Source of the DNA: an uncultured bacterium
GTDB lineage: Bacteria; Actinomycetota; Coriobacteriia; Coriobacteriales; Coriobacteriaceae
Length of the DNA stretch: 64,000 nucleotides
Direction of reading: 5' to 3'
Assembly: GCA_905216145.1 (NCBI GenBank)
Contig: CAJMST010000002.1
Span: forward strand, 124,001-188,000
Positions 16,433 through 25,401 of the stretch are shown here, one piece after another (the first letter of the stretch is position 1; each line of letters starts with the position of its first letter). A model generated the notes under the pieces. That model did not search any database and was not told the origin of the DNA. It saw nothing but the letters and a program-made list of their open reading frames with translations. A program made the translations under genes and the position numbers.

Positions 16433-17656
16433 GTGAACCCCTTAACATATCTGAAAGAGAAAGGCCTTCGCAGGGCCTTCCAGGTTATTTGGCGGTTCAA
16501 ACTGCCAAAGATGCAGGTGTCGATTGTCGCGTTGCTGACGCGCGGGCGAGCGCTCGAGAACAAGATTGTCATTGAGAGCCACAACGACTTTGACTGTAAC
16601 GGCGGGGCTCTTTACGACTGGCTCATCGAGAACGGATACAACGATCGAATCAAAATCGTGTGGCGCTTGTACCACGACGCGCCGGCTCATCTTCCCAAGA
16701 ACGTGAGTTGTGTGCCTGTGTATGGCCCGAGCTGGAAGAAGGCATGGGCAATTTGTACAGCCAAGTGGCTGACGGCGGATTGCACAGTAGCGGATAAGGT
16801 TCGCGAAGATCAAGTATCTGTGTATATGACGCACGCTGCGTTTTCTTTGAAGGAGACTAGGGGCTTAGTGGAGGTTTCTCCCTCAGTTGACTATGTTCTT
16901 GGCTTGACCCCCGAGATGGATGACTACTTCATCGATGAGTGCGGCATCGATGTCGAGAGTACTGAAATCCTTCATCTGGGTTATCCCGATCTTGATAGGC
17001 TTTTTAGCGGAAGACACACTAGTGGTTACGCGTCTAATACGCATTCTGCCAAGAAGGTGATCCTTTGGATGCCTACGTTTCGAAAAGGGGTTGCCTATGG
17101 AAGGGAAGATTCCAACGCAATTCTCCCTTATGGTGTACCGCTGATTGATAGCGAGAGCCGTCTTATCGATTTGAACGAGCTCCTAGCGAAGCTCGATATG
17201 GTGCTCGTAGTCAAGCTCCATCCGAAACAAGATGTGTCTTCCATTGGTTTAGACAAATTGAGTAATGTTGTATTGCTCACTGGTGACGCTGTGAGGAAGT
17301 CAGCCTTCGATAACTATGATTTGATGCTTGAGGCTTCGGCGCTAATTAGCGACTATTCTGGTGCTGCGTATCAGTACTTGGTGCTCAATCGTCCCCTCGC
17401 ATTCGTTCTTTCTGATTTAGATGAGTACAAGGTCGGGCTTATCAATCATCCGGAGGACTATATGCCCGGCTCTAAAATCATGACCTACGAAGGCTTGTGC
17501 AGCTTCATCAGGGAAGTAGCCTTAGGGTCTGATTGCTATTCCGAAGAGCGAAGGGCATTGAGGAATAAATTCTATGGGGATTGCGATGCGAGAAGCTGCG
17601 AACGGCTTGTGCGTTTTCTCGGCATCCTCTCGGAAGATGAGAAAGACAATGGGTGA
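16433..17656 (+). CDS. CDP-glycerol:glycerophosphotransferase family protein (TagF/TarF-like)
   Basis: 407 residues. The family pattern is visible: VIESHNDFDCNGGALYDWLIEN, TADCTVADKVREDQVSVYMTHAAF, KKVILWMPTFRKG and the C-terminal SALISDYSGAAYQYLVLNRPLAFV with the conserved SDYS. Such enzymes transfer glycerol phosphate or ribitol phosphate from a CDP-polyol to a lipid-linked acceptor in teichoic-acid and some capsule pathways. It uses a GTG start and overlaps nothing upstream. The neighbouring cytidylyltransferase would make the CDP-polyol donor; ribitol is more likely than glycerol given the TarI-like gene. Confidence 0.87.
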   Translation: MNPLTYLKEKGLRRAFQVIWRFKLPKMQVSIVALLTRGRALENKIVIESHNDFDCNGGALYDWLIENGYNDRIKIVWRLYHDAPAHLPKNVSCVPVYGPSWKKAWAICTAKWLTADCTVADKVREDQVSVYMTHAAFSLKETRGLVEVSPSVDYVLGLTPEMDDYFIDECGIDVESTEILHLGYPDLDRLFSGRHTSGYASNTHSAKKVILWMPTFRKGVAYGREDSNAILPYGVPLIDSESRLIDLNELLAKLDMVLVVKLHPKQDVSSIGLDKLSNVVLLTGDAVRKSAFDNYDLMLEASALISDYSGAAYQYLVLNRPLAFVLSDLDEYKVGLINHPEDYMPGSKIMTYEGLCSFIREVALGSDCYSEERRALRNKFYGDCDARSCERLVRFLGILSEDEKDNG

Positions 17657-17660
17657 GACT

Positions 17661-18383
17661 ATGAATATCGCGGTTATTTTTGCGGGCGGCGTGGGTTCGC
17701 GAATGCATTCAAAAGATCTGCCGAAGCAGTTTCTTTGCATACACGGCGTCCCTATTATTGTGCGCACCGTTCAGCACTTTCAAGAACACTCCATGATCGA
17801 TGCGATTGTTGTTGTGAGCGGTGCAGAATGGTTGAATTATTGCCGCGGGTTGTTGGACGCAAGCCATATGACGAAGGTTGCCGCCGTGGTGCCGGGTGGT
17901 TCTACCGGGCAGGAATCCATTTTCCAGGGCTTATTGGCGGCCGAGAAGATTGCCGATGGAAAGCGCTCCGTAGTGCTCATTCATGATGGGGTGCGTCCGC
18001 TTATTAATGCGCAGTTGATTACGGATAATATTAAGTCTGTAGAGGCAACGGGCTCTGCCGTGACTTGTGTGCGAGCCAAGGAGACGGTGCTCGTCGAAGG
18101 CGCGGGCGGTGCGGTGGATTCGATACCCGATCGCTCCAACCTTAGGCTGGCAAGAGCTCCGCAGAGTTTTTGGCTCGATCAGATATTGGCTGCCCATCGC
18201 GATGCCGATGCCGCTGGAAAGCACGATTACATCGATTCAGCTTCTATGATGTTTGAACGGGGATGCTCGTTGACGTCCATCGAGGGACCCGATGAGAACA
18301 TAAAGGTTACGACGCCCGGAGACTTCTTTTCACTGCAGGCCATCTTGAACGCGCGCGAGAACGAACAGATTTACGGTATCTAG
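17661..18383 (+). CDS. IspD/TarI-family cytidylyltransferase (probable ribitol-5-phosphate cytidylyltransferase)
   Basis: 241 residues. NIAVIFAGGVGSRMHSKDLPKQFL is the nucleotide-binding loop, with the TarI-like variant IFAGGVGSRM. Further motifs are VVLIHDGVRPLIN and DDxID-like HDYIDSASMM. IspD of the MEP pathway is homologous, but its place between a CDP-polyol phosphotransferase and an SDR gene points to CDP-ribitol or a similar CDP-polyol for the surface polymer. The start at 17661 (or ATG 17649) lies beside the previous stop. Confidence 0.85.
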   Translation: MNIAVIFAGGVGSRMHSKDLPKQFLCIHGVPIIVRTVQHFQEHSMIDAIVVVSGAEWLNYCRGLLDASHMTKVAAVVPGGSTGQESIFQGLLAAEKIADGKRSVVLIHDGVRPLINAQLITDNIKSVEATGSAVTCVRAKETVLVEGAGGAVDSIPDRSNLRLARAPQSFWLDQILAAHRDADAAGKHDYIDSASMMFERGCSLTSIEGPDENIKVTTPGDFFSLQAILNARENEQIYGI

Positions 18384-18393
18384 GAGAGAATGC

Positions 18394-19434
18394 ATGAGAT
18401 CTGAGCTGCTTGACGGCTTGCTGGCCGGAATTGATGAGAGTTTGTACGAGCCTTTCAGAAATAAGACGATCGCGGTGACCGGGGCCACGGGGCTCATTGG
18501 CTCGCTTGTCTGCAAGGCACTTTTGCTGGCGGATGACCGTGTGGGGCTGGGATGCAGAGTCGTTGCGGTAGTTCGCGATGATGCTAAATTGTCATCTGTT
18601 CTTCAGGGCTATTCCGAACTTGGGAAACTTGAGGTTGTTAAATGCGACCTTGCTGAAGATGAACCCAGTATCGACGTTGCCGATTTCATCCTTCATGCTG
18701 CTGCGGTTACTAAGTCGAAGGTCATGGTGAAGTGTCCTGCGGATGTCGCCCTGATGTCGCTGCGAGGAACCGAAGCCATGCTAGACGTCGCTCGTAGATC
18801 GGACGCGCGCATGGTGTATGTTTCATCGATGGAGGTTTACGGTACGTTGTCTGATGGGGAAGTGGCGGACGAATCTGCATTGGGTTGGATAGACCTTACA
18901 GCTCCTCGCAGCTGCTATCCGGAGTCAAAGCGCATGTGCGAGTGTCTATGTTCGGCATATGCGGCTCAGTACGGCGTTCGAGTCCTTAGCGCTCGTTTGG
19001 CGCAGACTTTTGGGGCGGGTGTTTTGCCAGGTGAGAATAGAGCATTTGCTCAGTTTGCCCGTTCTGCCATGCGCGATGAGAGTATTGTTTTGAGGACTCA
19101 TGGTCTATCTGAGGGTAATTATGTAAATACAATCGACTGTGTGGCGGGGCTTTTAACTTTACTTGCGCGCGGGGAGGCTGGTCTTTCCTACAACATTGCC
19201 AATGAGGAATCTCACGGCACTATTCGATTTGTAGCTGAGTTGGCAAGTGACATTCTTGGTGGCGATAAATGTAATGTCGTTATTGATGTTGACGAGTTAA
19301 ACTCTGCCGGTTATGCACCTGATGTGCATTTGCGCCTATCTTCTGCACGATTGCGTGGGCTAGGTTGGAAGCCCAAGACTGGCCTAGCGGATTCTTTTAC
19401 CGAGTTGGGTGCTTATTTACGCGAGCAAGATTAA
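18394..19434 (+). CDS. NAD-dependent epimerase/dehydratase family protein (extended SDR)
   Basis: 346 residues. IAVTGATGLIGSLVCKAL is the GxxGxxG NAD-binding loop, VYVSSMEVYG carries the catalytic serine, and SCYPESKRMCE holds the YxxxK pair. An IspD-like gene followed by an SDR is a recurrent pair in capsule loci with LicD and CDP-glycerol-transferase genes. The enzyme may act on a CDP-linked polyol or sugar, or provide the polyol phosphate. Substrate is unknown. It is the last gene of the plus-strand locus; a 45-base palindrome about 335 bases downstream ends the unit. Confidence 0.82.
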   Translation: MRSELLDGLLAGIDESLYEPFRNKTIAVTGATGLIGSLVCKALLLADDRVGLGCRVVAVVRDDAKLSSVLQGYSELGKLEVVKCDLAEDEPSIDVADFILHAAAVTKSKVMVKCPADVALMSLRGTEAMLDVARRSDARMVYVSSMEVYGTLSDGEVADESALGWIDLTAPRSCYPESKRMCECLCSAYAAQYGVRVLSARLAQTFGAGVLPGENRAFAQFARSAMRDESIVLRTHGLSEGNYVNTIDCVAGLLTLLARGEAGLSYNIANEESHGTIRFVAELASDILGGDKCNVVIDVDELNSAGYAPDVHLRLSSARLRGLGWKPKTGLADSFTELGAYLREQD

Positions 19435-19992
19435 TCTTGTGAGCTGCGAGATCTAGACGTTTCTTATATTCGGCGCAATATGGCTCAGCATCCGAATGGG
19501 TTCGAGTTTGCTGTGTGCATTGCCGGAAGGATCGAAACTGATAGTAAACATTTGGCGCTGGCCTTCGGGCTATTTGTGACCGCCTTCAGCATCATCGAGG
19601 CTTTTATTAAACTTGGTTTCAAAATTGCATGCATGTCGCCCTTCTTTTTCGTGTCTTTGGTGTGTTCGAACATGAAATAGAAGGGCGATTTTGCTCTGGT
19701 TCCTTACATGGATAAATTGACCATTTGGACGCGACGTGGCGAAGTGCCTTGGCGACTCTTTAGTCCTCAAATAAATGGGGTGTGTTGAAATTTCCAACAC
19801 ACCCCATTTATTTATGAGCCCTCTCTAAAGGCGACTGACAGAAGGATCCCTTGCATTCATCTCGATTATGTCCACAAGGGAACCTACCCAGAACAGGCCG
19901 ACCACCAGCAAAGTCTGACCCATCGAGATTAGCGTGATGGCAACACCATACAACGAAGTGAACGACTTCTAAGTAGCTGTACTGCGCAGAAT
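19435..19992. other. Convergent intergenic region between glycopolymer and lic loci
   Basis: A 558-base region between convergent transcription units. Apart from the bidirectional palindrome at 19769-19813, no convincing gene was found. Short open frames on both strands at about 19480-19800 have no ribosome-binding site and no recognisable family; the AT-rich composition would suit a decayed gene, but nothing can be identified. Confidence 0.5.
19769..19813. terminator. Bidirectional terminator, near-perfect palindrome
   Basis: Arms AAATAAATGGGGTGTGTTG (19769-19787) and the matching CAACACACCCCATTTATTT flank a 7-base centre. A and T tracts lie on both outer sides, so it can terminate both the glycopolymer operon and the opposing lic operon. 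Confidence 0.85.
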
Positions 19993-20934
19993 CTAACGAG
20001 CTGCCGTCTTCCCGAACAGCTCTTTCCAGTCACAGGCGGCAAGAACGGTGCCCGCGAGAATGAGAACGCAGCAGCCGATCTCGAGAGGCTCGGGGACATT
20101 GCCGAGGGCAATTCCCAGGATGACCGCCCAAGCTGAGTAGGAAATATTGAGTGCCATGCCTCTTGCCGCGCCGATCTTGGAGATGGCCTTGTAGTAGAAG
20201 AGGTACGATGCCACGCCGGCGAGTGCCGAAAGGGCGACGGTGCCCGTCGCCATGGTGGGCGCCGCCTGTGCGGCAAAGCCCCATGCTCCGAATACTGGGA
20301 GAACGATCAAGGCGTAGACAAGGCCGGAAGTCATCTCCCTGATCTGCAGCGCGGTTTCGTCGTCGACGCTATCGCCCTTCATGCCCCAGGCGCAGAACAC
20401 CGCTTCGGAACCCCAGCCGACGACGCACAGGAGCGCGCAGGCTATGCCGAGTACGGGGTTGGTCATTGCGTCAGAACCGAGTGCGCCCGCGCTCATTCCG
20501 ATAATGCCAAGGAGCGCCGCCGCCAGCGCAACCATGCGCGGGACGGTTACCTTCTCCTTGAGGACTATCGCGGCGAGCAACGTTCCGAATGCCGGATAGA
20601 AGGCTGAGATGACTGCCGTATAGGAAGGGCCGATGAGATTGATGGCCATTACGTAGCCACTCATGCCGATGGGGCCGCCCAGCAAGGCGCCGACTGCCAC
20701 GACCAAGCCGTCTCGGGTTTTAATTGCAGCCAGGGCCTTTCCGAGTTGACCCTTGATGGCGGAATAGATCGTCATCCAGAGGGCGCAGAGGATGTCGTGG
20801 AATGCGGAGCTCACGATCGCGGCGAAGGCGATGGCGGCTGCGGTTCCATCGGAAAACGGGGACATCGCGAGGGCTATCGAGAGCACAGTAGTGTCCAGTG
20901 CCCAAAGAGCACCGCTGAGTATGCCGTAATGCAT
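19993..20934 (-). CDS. licB: LicB-like choline permease (EamA/DMT transporter)
   Basis: 313 residues with about ten hydrophobic helices in two EamA halves. The start region HYGILSGALWALDTTVLSIAL is typical of the LicB branch, and the second half includes ASYLFYYKAISKIGAARGMALNISYSAWAVILG. It sits directly downstream of the LicC-LicA fusion gene in the same orientation, so choline uptake for phosphocholine synthesis is the natural role. ATG 20934 has AGAGAAG upstream; a TTG at 20961 lacks a site. EamA proteins carry diverse substrates, so choline is inferred mainly from context. Confidence 0.85.
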   Translation of the reverse strand: MHYGILSGALWALDTTVLSIALAMSPFSDGTAAAIAFAAIVSSAFHDILCALWMTIYSAIKGQLGKALAAIKTRDGLVVAVGALLGGPIGMSGYVMAINLIGPSYTAVISAFYPAFGTLLAAIVLKEKVTVPRMVALAAALLGIIGMSAGALGSDAMTNPVLGIACALLCVVGWGSEAVFCAWGMKGDSVDDETALQIREMTSGLVYALIVLPVFGAWGFAAQAAPTMATGTVALSALAGVASYLFYYKAISKIGAARGMALNISYSAWAVILGIALGNVPEPLEIGCCVLILAGTVLAACDWKELFGKTAAR

Positions 20935-20975
20935 AGTTTCTTCTCTTTTCTTGTTTGCCAAAGTGACTGGTTTAC

Positions 20976-22751
20976 TTACTTACCGGACTTCTCGTATAGC
21001 TCAAGGGCCTTCTTGAGGTAGGTCTTGCCGTAGCGGTAGTAGATGTGGGACCACTCGCCGACATTGTCGCCCTCGGCTTCCTTTAACAGGGCCCAGGCGT
21101 ACCAGCACCAGCCCGCCATGCCGACCTGGCCCAAGTTATGGCGCCATTCCGCGTCGGTGGGCGTGCGGCCGAAGTAGTGGGTGAGTGCGCTGCGCATCTC
21201 GTCCTCGGAGAGCTGCTCGCAGACGCAGAACGTCCCGAAGTCATTGGCATAGTCGCTCATGCCGGCGTATTCCCAATCGATGAGGTCGATATGGCCATCT
21301 TCGCTGACGAGGAAGTTGAGGCCGAAGAAGTCGTTGTGGCACAGGACGGGATCGCCCCCATCGGCGACAAGCATGTCGTTGAGCTTCGTTGCCTGCGCTT
21401 CCATCTCGGGCCAGTCCTGCACATCGATGCGCCCGCGTTCTAAGATGGCCCGCTCGTAGCCTTTGCCCTCCTCGTAAAAGCTGAATGCACGCTCGACTTG
21501 CGCACCGCTCTCATGGAGCCTGCGCGCCATCTGCATGGCCTGTGCAAGCTGGGCATCGTCGTGTGCATCGAGGTTCCTGCAGTTCGTCACGAAACGGGAG
21601 ACTTTCCAGCCGCGACGGGGGTTCTCGAACACGAAGGTGGAGTCGAGGCCGAGATTTCGCGCCGTCTCCAGCGCGGTTTTTTCTGCCTTGCGGTCCACGA
21701 GGAGCTCGGTGCCCACGCCGGGATGGCGGTAGACCCATTCGCCGTCATCGGTCGTAAAGTGGCAGCTGAGGTTGGTAAGTCCCTGCTTGAGCGGGTAGAC
21801 ATTTCTGATTTCGGACTTGTCGCATCCAAGAACCGCAACGATGTTGTCGAAGATCTCGGAGTCGAGATTCTCCAGGAATAGGGGGTCGAAATCGCGCAGC
21901 TCATCGAGTGAGTCAAACTCATGGATGATGGGCGGGTCGTACTTTCTGATCTGCATGTCGAGCTCGCCGATGTGTTCGGCATAGAGATCCTCCCAGAGCT
22001 TGTCTTGCGTCTGGGGGAGGTCGTACTCGTCTTCCAGGATCTGGCGGAAGCGAGCGGAGAACTCGCGGTCGAAGTAGGCGTGGCCGATCATGTACCATGC
22101 ATCGGAGCCGCCGACGCTTACCTTGGTAATGCGATCGTGGGAGCCCGTCTCGAGGCACCATTCAGCAGTTTGCCCCTGGTTGTACTCGGCTGAGTAGTAG
22201 GCCTTCCAGACATGGTCCGTGAAGGGGTTTTCCTCAAAGTAATTATCCGAGGAGCAGATATAGGTGTTTTCGAGCAGTTCTCGCACGAGCATGAGTGAGG
22301 AGTTGTTGTTGCGTTCGGCGTAGGCGCGATTGACGACGATATTCACGCCGTACTTGTCCTCGAGATAGTAGAAGGACTCCTTTTTGTAGCCGACGACCAC
22401 GACGATGTCGAGGATTCCCGCCTCGTGCAGCTGTTCAATCTGGCGCTCGATGAGGACTTCGCCGCGAACCTTGAGAAGGCCCTTGGGGCGCTCATAGGAG
22501 ATGGGTGCGAAGCGGCTGGAGAGGCCTGCCGCGAGGATGACGGCATTGTCCACGGCGTAGGGCTTTAGCGCGGTCATGCCCTTGGGCGTCAAGCGGGCGC
22601 CCTCTATGAGTCCGGCTTCCGAGAGGTCCTTGACGGCGGCATTTGCGGTTGCAAGGCCAATACCGCATTGATCGGCGAGATCCCTCTGCGTAATGCCCGG
22701 GTGCTTGCTCAGGGCATATAGTGCGTTGAATTGCTTATGGGTTAACTGCAT
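20976..22751 (-). CDS. Trifunctional HTH regulator - phosphocholine cytidylyltransferase (LicC) - choline kinase (LicA) fusion
   Basis: 591 residues in three parts. Residues 1-64 form a MarR-like winged helix (KHPGITQRDLADQCGIGLAT...GLI). Residues 67-290 form a nucleotidyltransferase with VILAAGLSSRFAPISYERPK at 71-90 and later the NNNSSLML segment, as in LicC. Residues 305-591 are a choline-kinase/APH domain with the catalytic CHNDFFGLNFL at about 471 and IDWEYAG at about 491. The protein would phosphorylate choline and make CDP-choline for the LicD enzyme. AGGAG precedes the ATG. An inverted repeat of the type bound by a wHTH protein lies in its own promoter, so autoregulation is plausible. 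Confidence 0.88.
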   Translation of the reverse strand: MQLTHKQFNALYALSKHPGITQRDLADQCGIGLATANAAVKDLSEAGLIEGARLTPKGMTALKPYAVDNAVILAAGLSSRFAPISYERPKGLLKVRGEVLIERQIEQLHEAGILDIVVVVGYKKESFYYLEDKYGVNIVVNRAYAERNNNSSLMLVRELLENTYICSSDNYFEENPFTDHVWKAYYSAEYNQGQTAEWCLETGSHDRITKVSVGGSDAWYMIGHAYFDREFSARFRQILEDEYDLPQTQDKLWEDLYAEHIGELDMQIRKYDPPIIHEFDSLDELRDFDPLFLENLDSEIFDNIVAVLGCDKSEIRNVYPLKQGLTNLSCHFTTDDGEWVYRHPGVGTELLVDRKAEKTALETARNLGLDSTFVFENPRRGWKVSRFVTNCRNLDAHDDAQLAQAMQMARRLHESGAQVERAFSFYEEGKGYERAILERGRIDVQDWPEMEAQATKLNDMLVADGGDPVLCHNDFFGLNFLVSEDGHIDLIDWEYAGMSDYANDFGTFCVCEQLSEDEMRSALTHYFGRTPTDAEWRHNLGQVGMAGWCWYAWALLKEAEGDNVGEWSHIYYRYGKTYLKKALELYEKSGK

Positions 22752-22761
22752 GAATTACTCC

Positions 22762-22855
22762 TTTGTTCGGATGTTTTAAATAATAGACTAAAACCGAACA
22801 AATGGAATTGAATTTGTTCGGTTTCACATTTTTGTAAAGTATTTTCGAACAAATT
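22762..22855 (-). promoter_or_regulatory. Operator/promoter of the lic operon with CCGAACAAAT half-sites
   Basis: CCGAACAAAT (22794-22803) and ATTTGTTCGG (22812-22821) form a perfect 10-bp inverted repeat with an 8-base spacer. Further half-sites are TTTGTTCGG (22762-22770, next to the ribosome-binding site) and CGAACAAAT (22846-22854). A minus-strand -10 candidate TATTAT lies at 22785-22780 between them. The layout suggests repression by the HTH domain of the downstream fusion protein. Confidence 0.65.
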
Positions 22856-22878
22856 GAGCAAATTGGCACTTTATGCTG

Positions 22879-25401
22879 TCATTTTTGAGCAGCTGGAATC
22901 CATTTCCCGGTTTTATCTACGTAATAGGAGCCTATCCAGCAATCGGTTGCGACCGATCCATCGGCTTGGACGAAATACCAGACACCCTCAAGCTGCATCC
23001 ATCCGGATGGGGCAAATCTTCCGGATTCTGTAAGGTAGTAGCGCTTTCCTGACATTTCCTGCCATCCGGTTACCATGGATCCGTCGTTTTCGAGCAAATA
23101 CCATGCTCCGCTGACTTTTCGCCAGCCGGTTGCGGCCGAGCCGTCATCCTCGATGTAGAACCAAGTTTCATCCAGCAGCAACCAGCCGGGTGCAACAAGT
23201 TTTCCTGAATCGGCCAGATAGTACCGCTTCCCGGACACCTCCTGCCAGCCCGTCGTCATCTCGCCCTTGTCGCTGAACAGGTACCAGGTGTTATTGACTT
23301 TGCGCCAGCCGGTCGCGACCTCGCCGTCGTCGATTACGTAGTACCAGGTGCTGTTGAGTCTCAGCCAGCCCTTGGCAGCGGGTCTGCCCGAGCTTGTGAG
23401 GAGGTGACGCTTCCCGTCTAGCTCCTTCCAGCCGGTTGCCATGGCGCCGTTGTCCTCAAAGTAATAACGGGAGCCGTCGATTGTTTGCCAGCCGGTTGCG
23501 GCTGCCCCGTCGTCCTCGATGTAGAGCCAGGTTTCGTTTAGCAGCAGCCAGCCGGGCTCGGCAAGTCTTCCGGATTCAGTGAGGTAATAAAGTTTTCCGG
23601 ACGCCTCCTGCCAGCCTGTCAACATTTCGCCCCTGTCATTGAATAAATACCAGGAGTTGTTGACTCTGAGCCATCCTGTTGCAACCTCGCCGTCATTTAA
23701 TGCGTAGTACCAGATGCCGTCAAGACGAAACCAGCCCTTAGCGGCGGGCCTGCCCGAGCTTGTGAGTAGGTGGCGCTTTCCGCCGATTTCAGTCCAGCCG
23801 GTTGCCATGGCGCCACTATCTTCAAAGTAGTAGCGAGAGCCGTCGATTGTTTGCCAGCCGGTTGCGTACGATCCGTCAGCGTTAAGGTAATACCAGTTGC
23901 TATTCTCTAGTCGCCAGCCTTTGGGTGTTGTTGACGTGTATTTGGCTTCGAAGTCGTAGAATGCGGCCCATCTGCTGCTCGATTGGGTGGTTACGCTGGA
24001 AGTCGCGAAGAGATTTACCTTGGCGCCATCAGTCTTCCATCTCCTCAGGTTGATCGCATGCGCAACAATCCCGTTCTGAATCCCCGAGATGCTCGGCGGG
24101 TAGGACTGGTTGTCGGCATCGATGGAAAAGCTCTCTTCCTTGGCATCTAGGTGCTGCTGAATGCGGTCGGCATACTTCTCGGCCCATTCATCGGCCTTGC
24201 CATTTCGCACAAAGTAATTGTTGGACAGGTCGGTCGAGCGGTAGGCGTAGTCGGCCTTTTGGTAGTTTGCTGTGTGATCGGAGTGGGCGATTGCCATGAG
24301 CTCGTCGGTCAGGCCAAAGTACAGATGGCGCTGGTCCAGGTCTCCGTACCAGTTGTCGCTGGTGTCGTCCCAGGTTAGGTCCATCTGACACCATTTGCCG
24401 TCGATCTTTACGGTGTTCCATGTGTGGCCGTTGCCGGTGATGCGGCCGCTGGCGATGCCCGCGGCGTCAAGGAGCTTGGAGTAGATGCGCTGGTAGCTCT
24501 CGCAGGTGCCCTGGTGGCGCGTGAGGCCGCTTTCGGCCGAGCACCAGTTGAGGCTGTGGTCGTACTCCAGCTGGTCGAGCGTCCAGTCGTGGAGCCACAG
24601 CGCCATGTCGTATTCCGAGCCGTTTGTCTCTTTCCTGCACAGGTCCACGGCGTTGTTGACGATCTGCGTGACGCTCGGGCGGGCGGCGTCGTTTACGGTC
24701 ACCTCCGCCGTGGTGCGCAGGTAGTAGATCCCCTTGTCGTTTTGGGGGTCGTTTCTGTCGTTGTCCATAAAGTAGAAGTAGATGCGGTACGTGCCCGATG
24801 CCGTGAAGTCAAAGGTAAAGTCGTGGCCGGTGGCGCCAAGGTTGTAGTAGCTGCCCCATGCCGCGCGCGACGGGTCGCAGACGCTTTCATGGCTGCCGCC
24901 GTCCCAGTAGGTGGGCACGTCCATACGCGCCTTGGCCTGGGACGAGCCGTTGGCCTGGGTTACGTGGAAGGTCGTCGCGGTGCCCGCGGGGGCGTCGTTC
25001 CACGAGACGGTGAAGGTGACGCCGTTTTGGCTTGCCGCGGCGGAGTGGGCGTAGGTGGTTTCCGCTGCGTCGTAGATCGCCTCGGGCGTGCCGTTGGTTT
25101 GGGCGCGGAGGGATGGGGTGGGAGTGCCGGGTGCGGCGGTGGTGGCGTCAGCGCTTTCCGTGTTGGCTGCGCTGGTGCCGGTGGATGTTGCGGTGCTGTC
25201 CTCTACGGTATCTGCTGCCGCATTTGTGTTGGTGACGTCTTCAGCCTTGCCTATGTCGCTGTTCGTGTCGGCGGCTTGCGCCTGTTGCTCGGCTGTTGCC
25301 CGAGGCTGGATGGCTTCCGCAATGGCTGCCATGGGCATCGTCGCGCTGACCATGGACGTGCACGCGATCGCGCAGAGCAGGTAGTAAAGGGGTCGTTTCA
25401 T
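22879..25401 (-). CDS. Secreted transglutaminase-like protein with choline-binding-type cell wall repeats
   Basis: 840 residues. Residues 1-30 are a signal peptide (MKRPLYYLLCAIACTSMVSA, then MAAIAEA). Residues 31-110 are Ala/Thr/Asp-rich linker. Residues 270-345 form a transglutaminase-like core with C300 (HQGTCESY), H326 (GNGHTWN) and D341 (MDLTWDD) as the catalytic triad. From about 495 to the end there are some 16 repeats of about 20 residues of the form GWxxxxxxWYxxxxxGxxxTGW, the CW_binding_1 type that docks choline in pneumococcal proteins. A six-repeat block is duplicated with a 366-bp period. The start is set by GAGAGGCTCC. Location beside the lic genes implies anchoring to phosphocholine on the cell surface. 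The substrate of the Cys-protease-like domain is unknown. Confidence 0.88.
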   Translation of the reverse strand: MKRPLYYLLCAIACTSMVSATMPMAAIAEAIQPRATAEQQAQAADTNSDIGKAEDVTNTNAAADTVEDSTATSTGTSAANTESADATTAAPGTPTPSLRAQTNGTPEAIYDAAETTYAHSAAASQNGVTFTVSWNDAPAGTATTFHVTQANGSSQAKARMDVPTYWDGGSHESVCDPSRAAWGSYYNLGATGHDFTFDFTASGTYRIYFYFMDNDRNDPQNDKGIYYLRTTAEVTVNDAARPSVTQIVNNAVDLCRKETNGSEYDMALWLHDWTLDQLEYDHSLNWCSAESGLTRHQGTCESYQRIYSKLLDAAGIASGRITGNGHTWNTVKIDGKWCQMDLTWDDTSDNWYGDLDQRHLYFGLTDELMAIAHSDHTANYQKADYAYRSTDLSNNYFVRNGKADEWAEKYADRIQQHLDAKEESFSIDADNQSYPPSISGIQNGIVAHAINLRRWKTDGAKVNLFATSSVTTQSSSRWAAFYDFEAKYTSTTPKGWRLENSNWYYLNADGSYATGWQTIDGSRYYFEDSGAMATGWTEIGGKRHLLTSSGRPAAKGWFRLDGIWYYALNDGEVATGWLRVNNSWYLFNDRGEMLTGWQEASGKLYYLTESGRLAEPGWLLLNETWLYIEDDGAAATGWQTIDGSRYYFEDNGAMATGWKELDGKRHLLTSSGRPAAKGWLRLNSTWYYVIDDGEVATGWRKVNNTWYLFSDKGEMTTGWQEVSGKRYYLADSGKLVAPGWLLLDETWFYIEDDGSAATGWRKVSGAWYLLENDGSMVTGWQEMSGKRYYLTESGRFAPSGWMQLEGVWYFVQADGSVATDCWIGSYYVDKTGKWIPAAQK
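23108..23860 (-). repeat. 366-bp direct duplication inside the choline-binding-repeat region
   Basis: The segment encoding TIDGSRYYFED through IEDDG..ATGW occurs twice with a 366-bp (122-residue, six-repeat) offset; for example GAGCCGTCGATTGTTTGCCA occurs at 23471 and at 23837. The duplication implies expansion by recombination. Confidence 0.8.

Noticed and set aside
17661..18383. IspD of the MEP isoprenoid pathway
   Set aside because: Homologous fold, but the gene sits between a CDP-polyol phosphotransferase and an SDR gene inside a glycopolymer operon.
19480..19680. 66-codon plus-strand frame after the glycopolymer locus
   Set aside because: No ribosome-binding site, overlapping frames on the other strand, and no family recognised.
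22879..23900. Regular repeats suggestive of a CRISPR array
   Set aside because: The repeats are in frame, about 60 bp long with no unique spacers, and encode choline-binding-type repeats.
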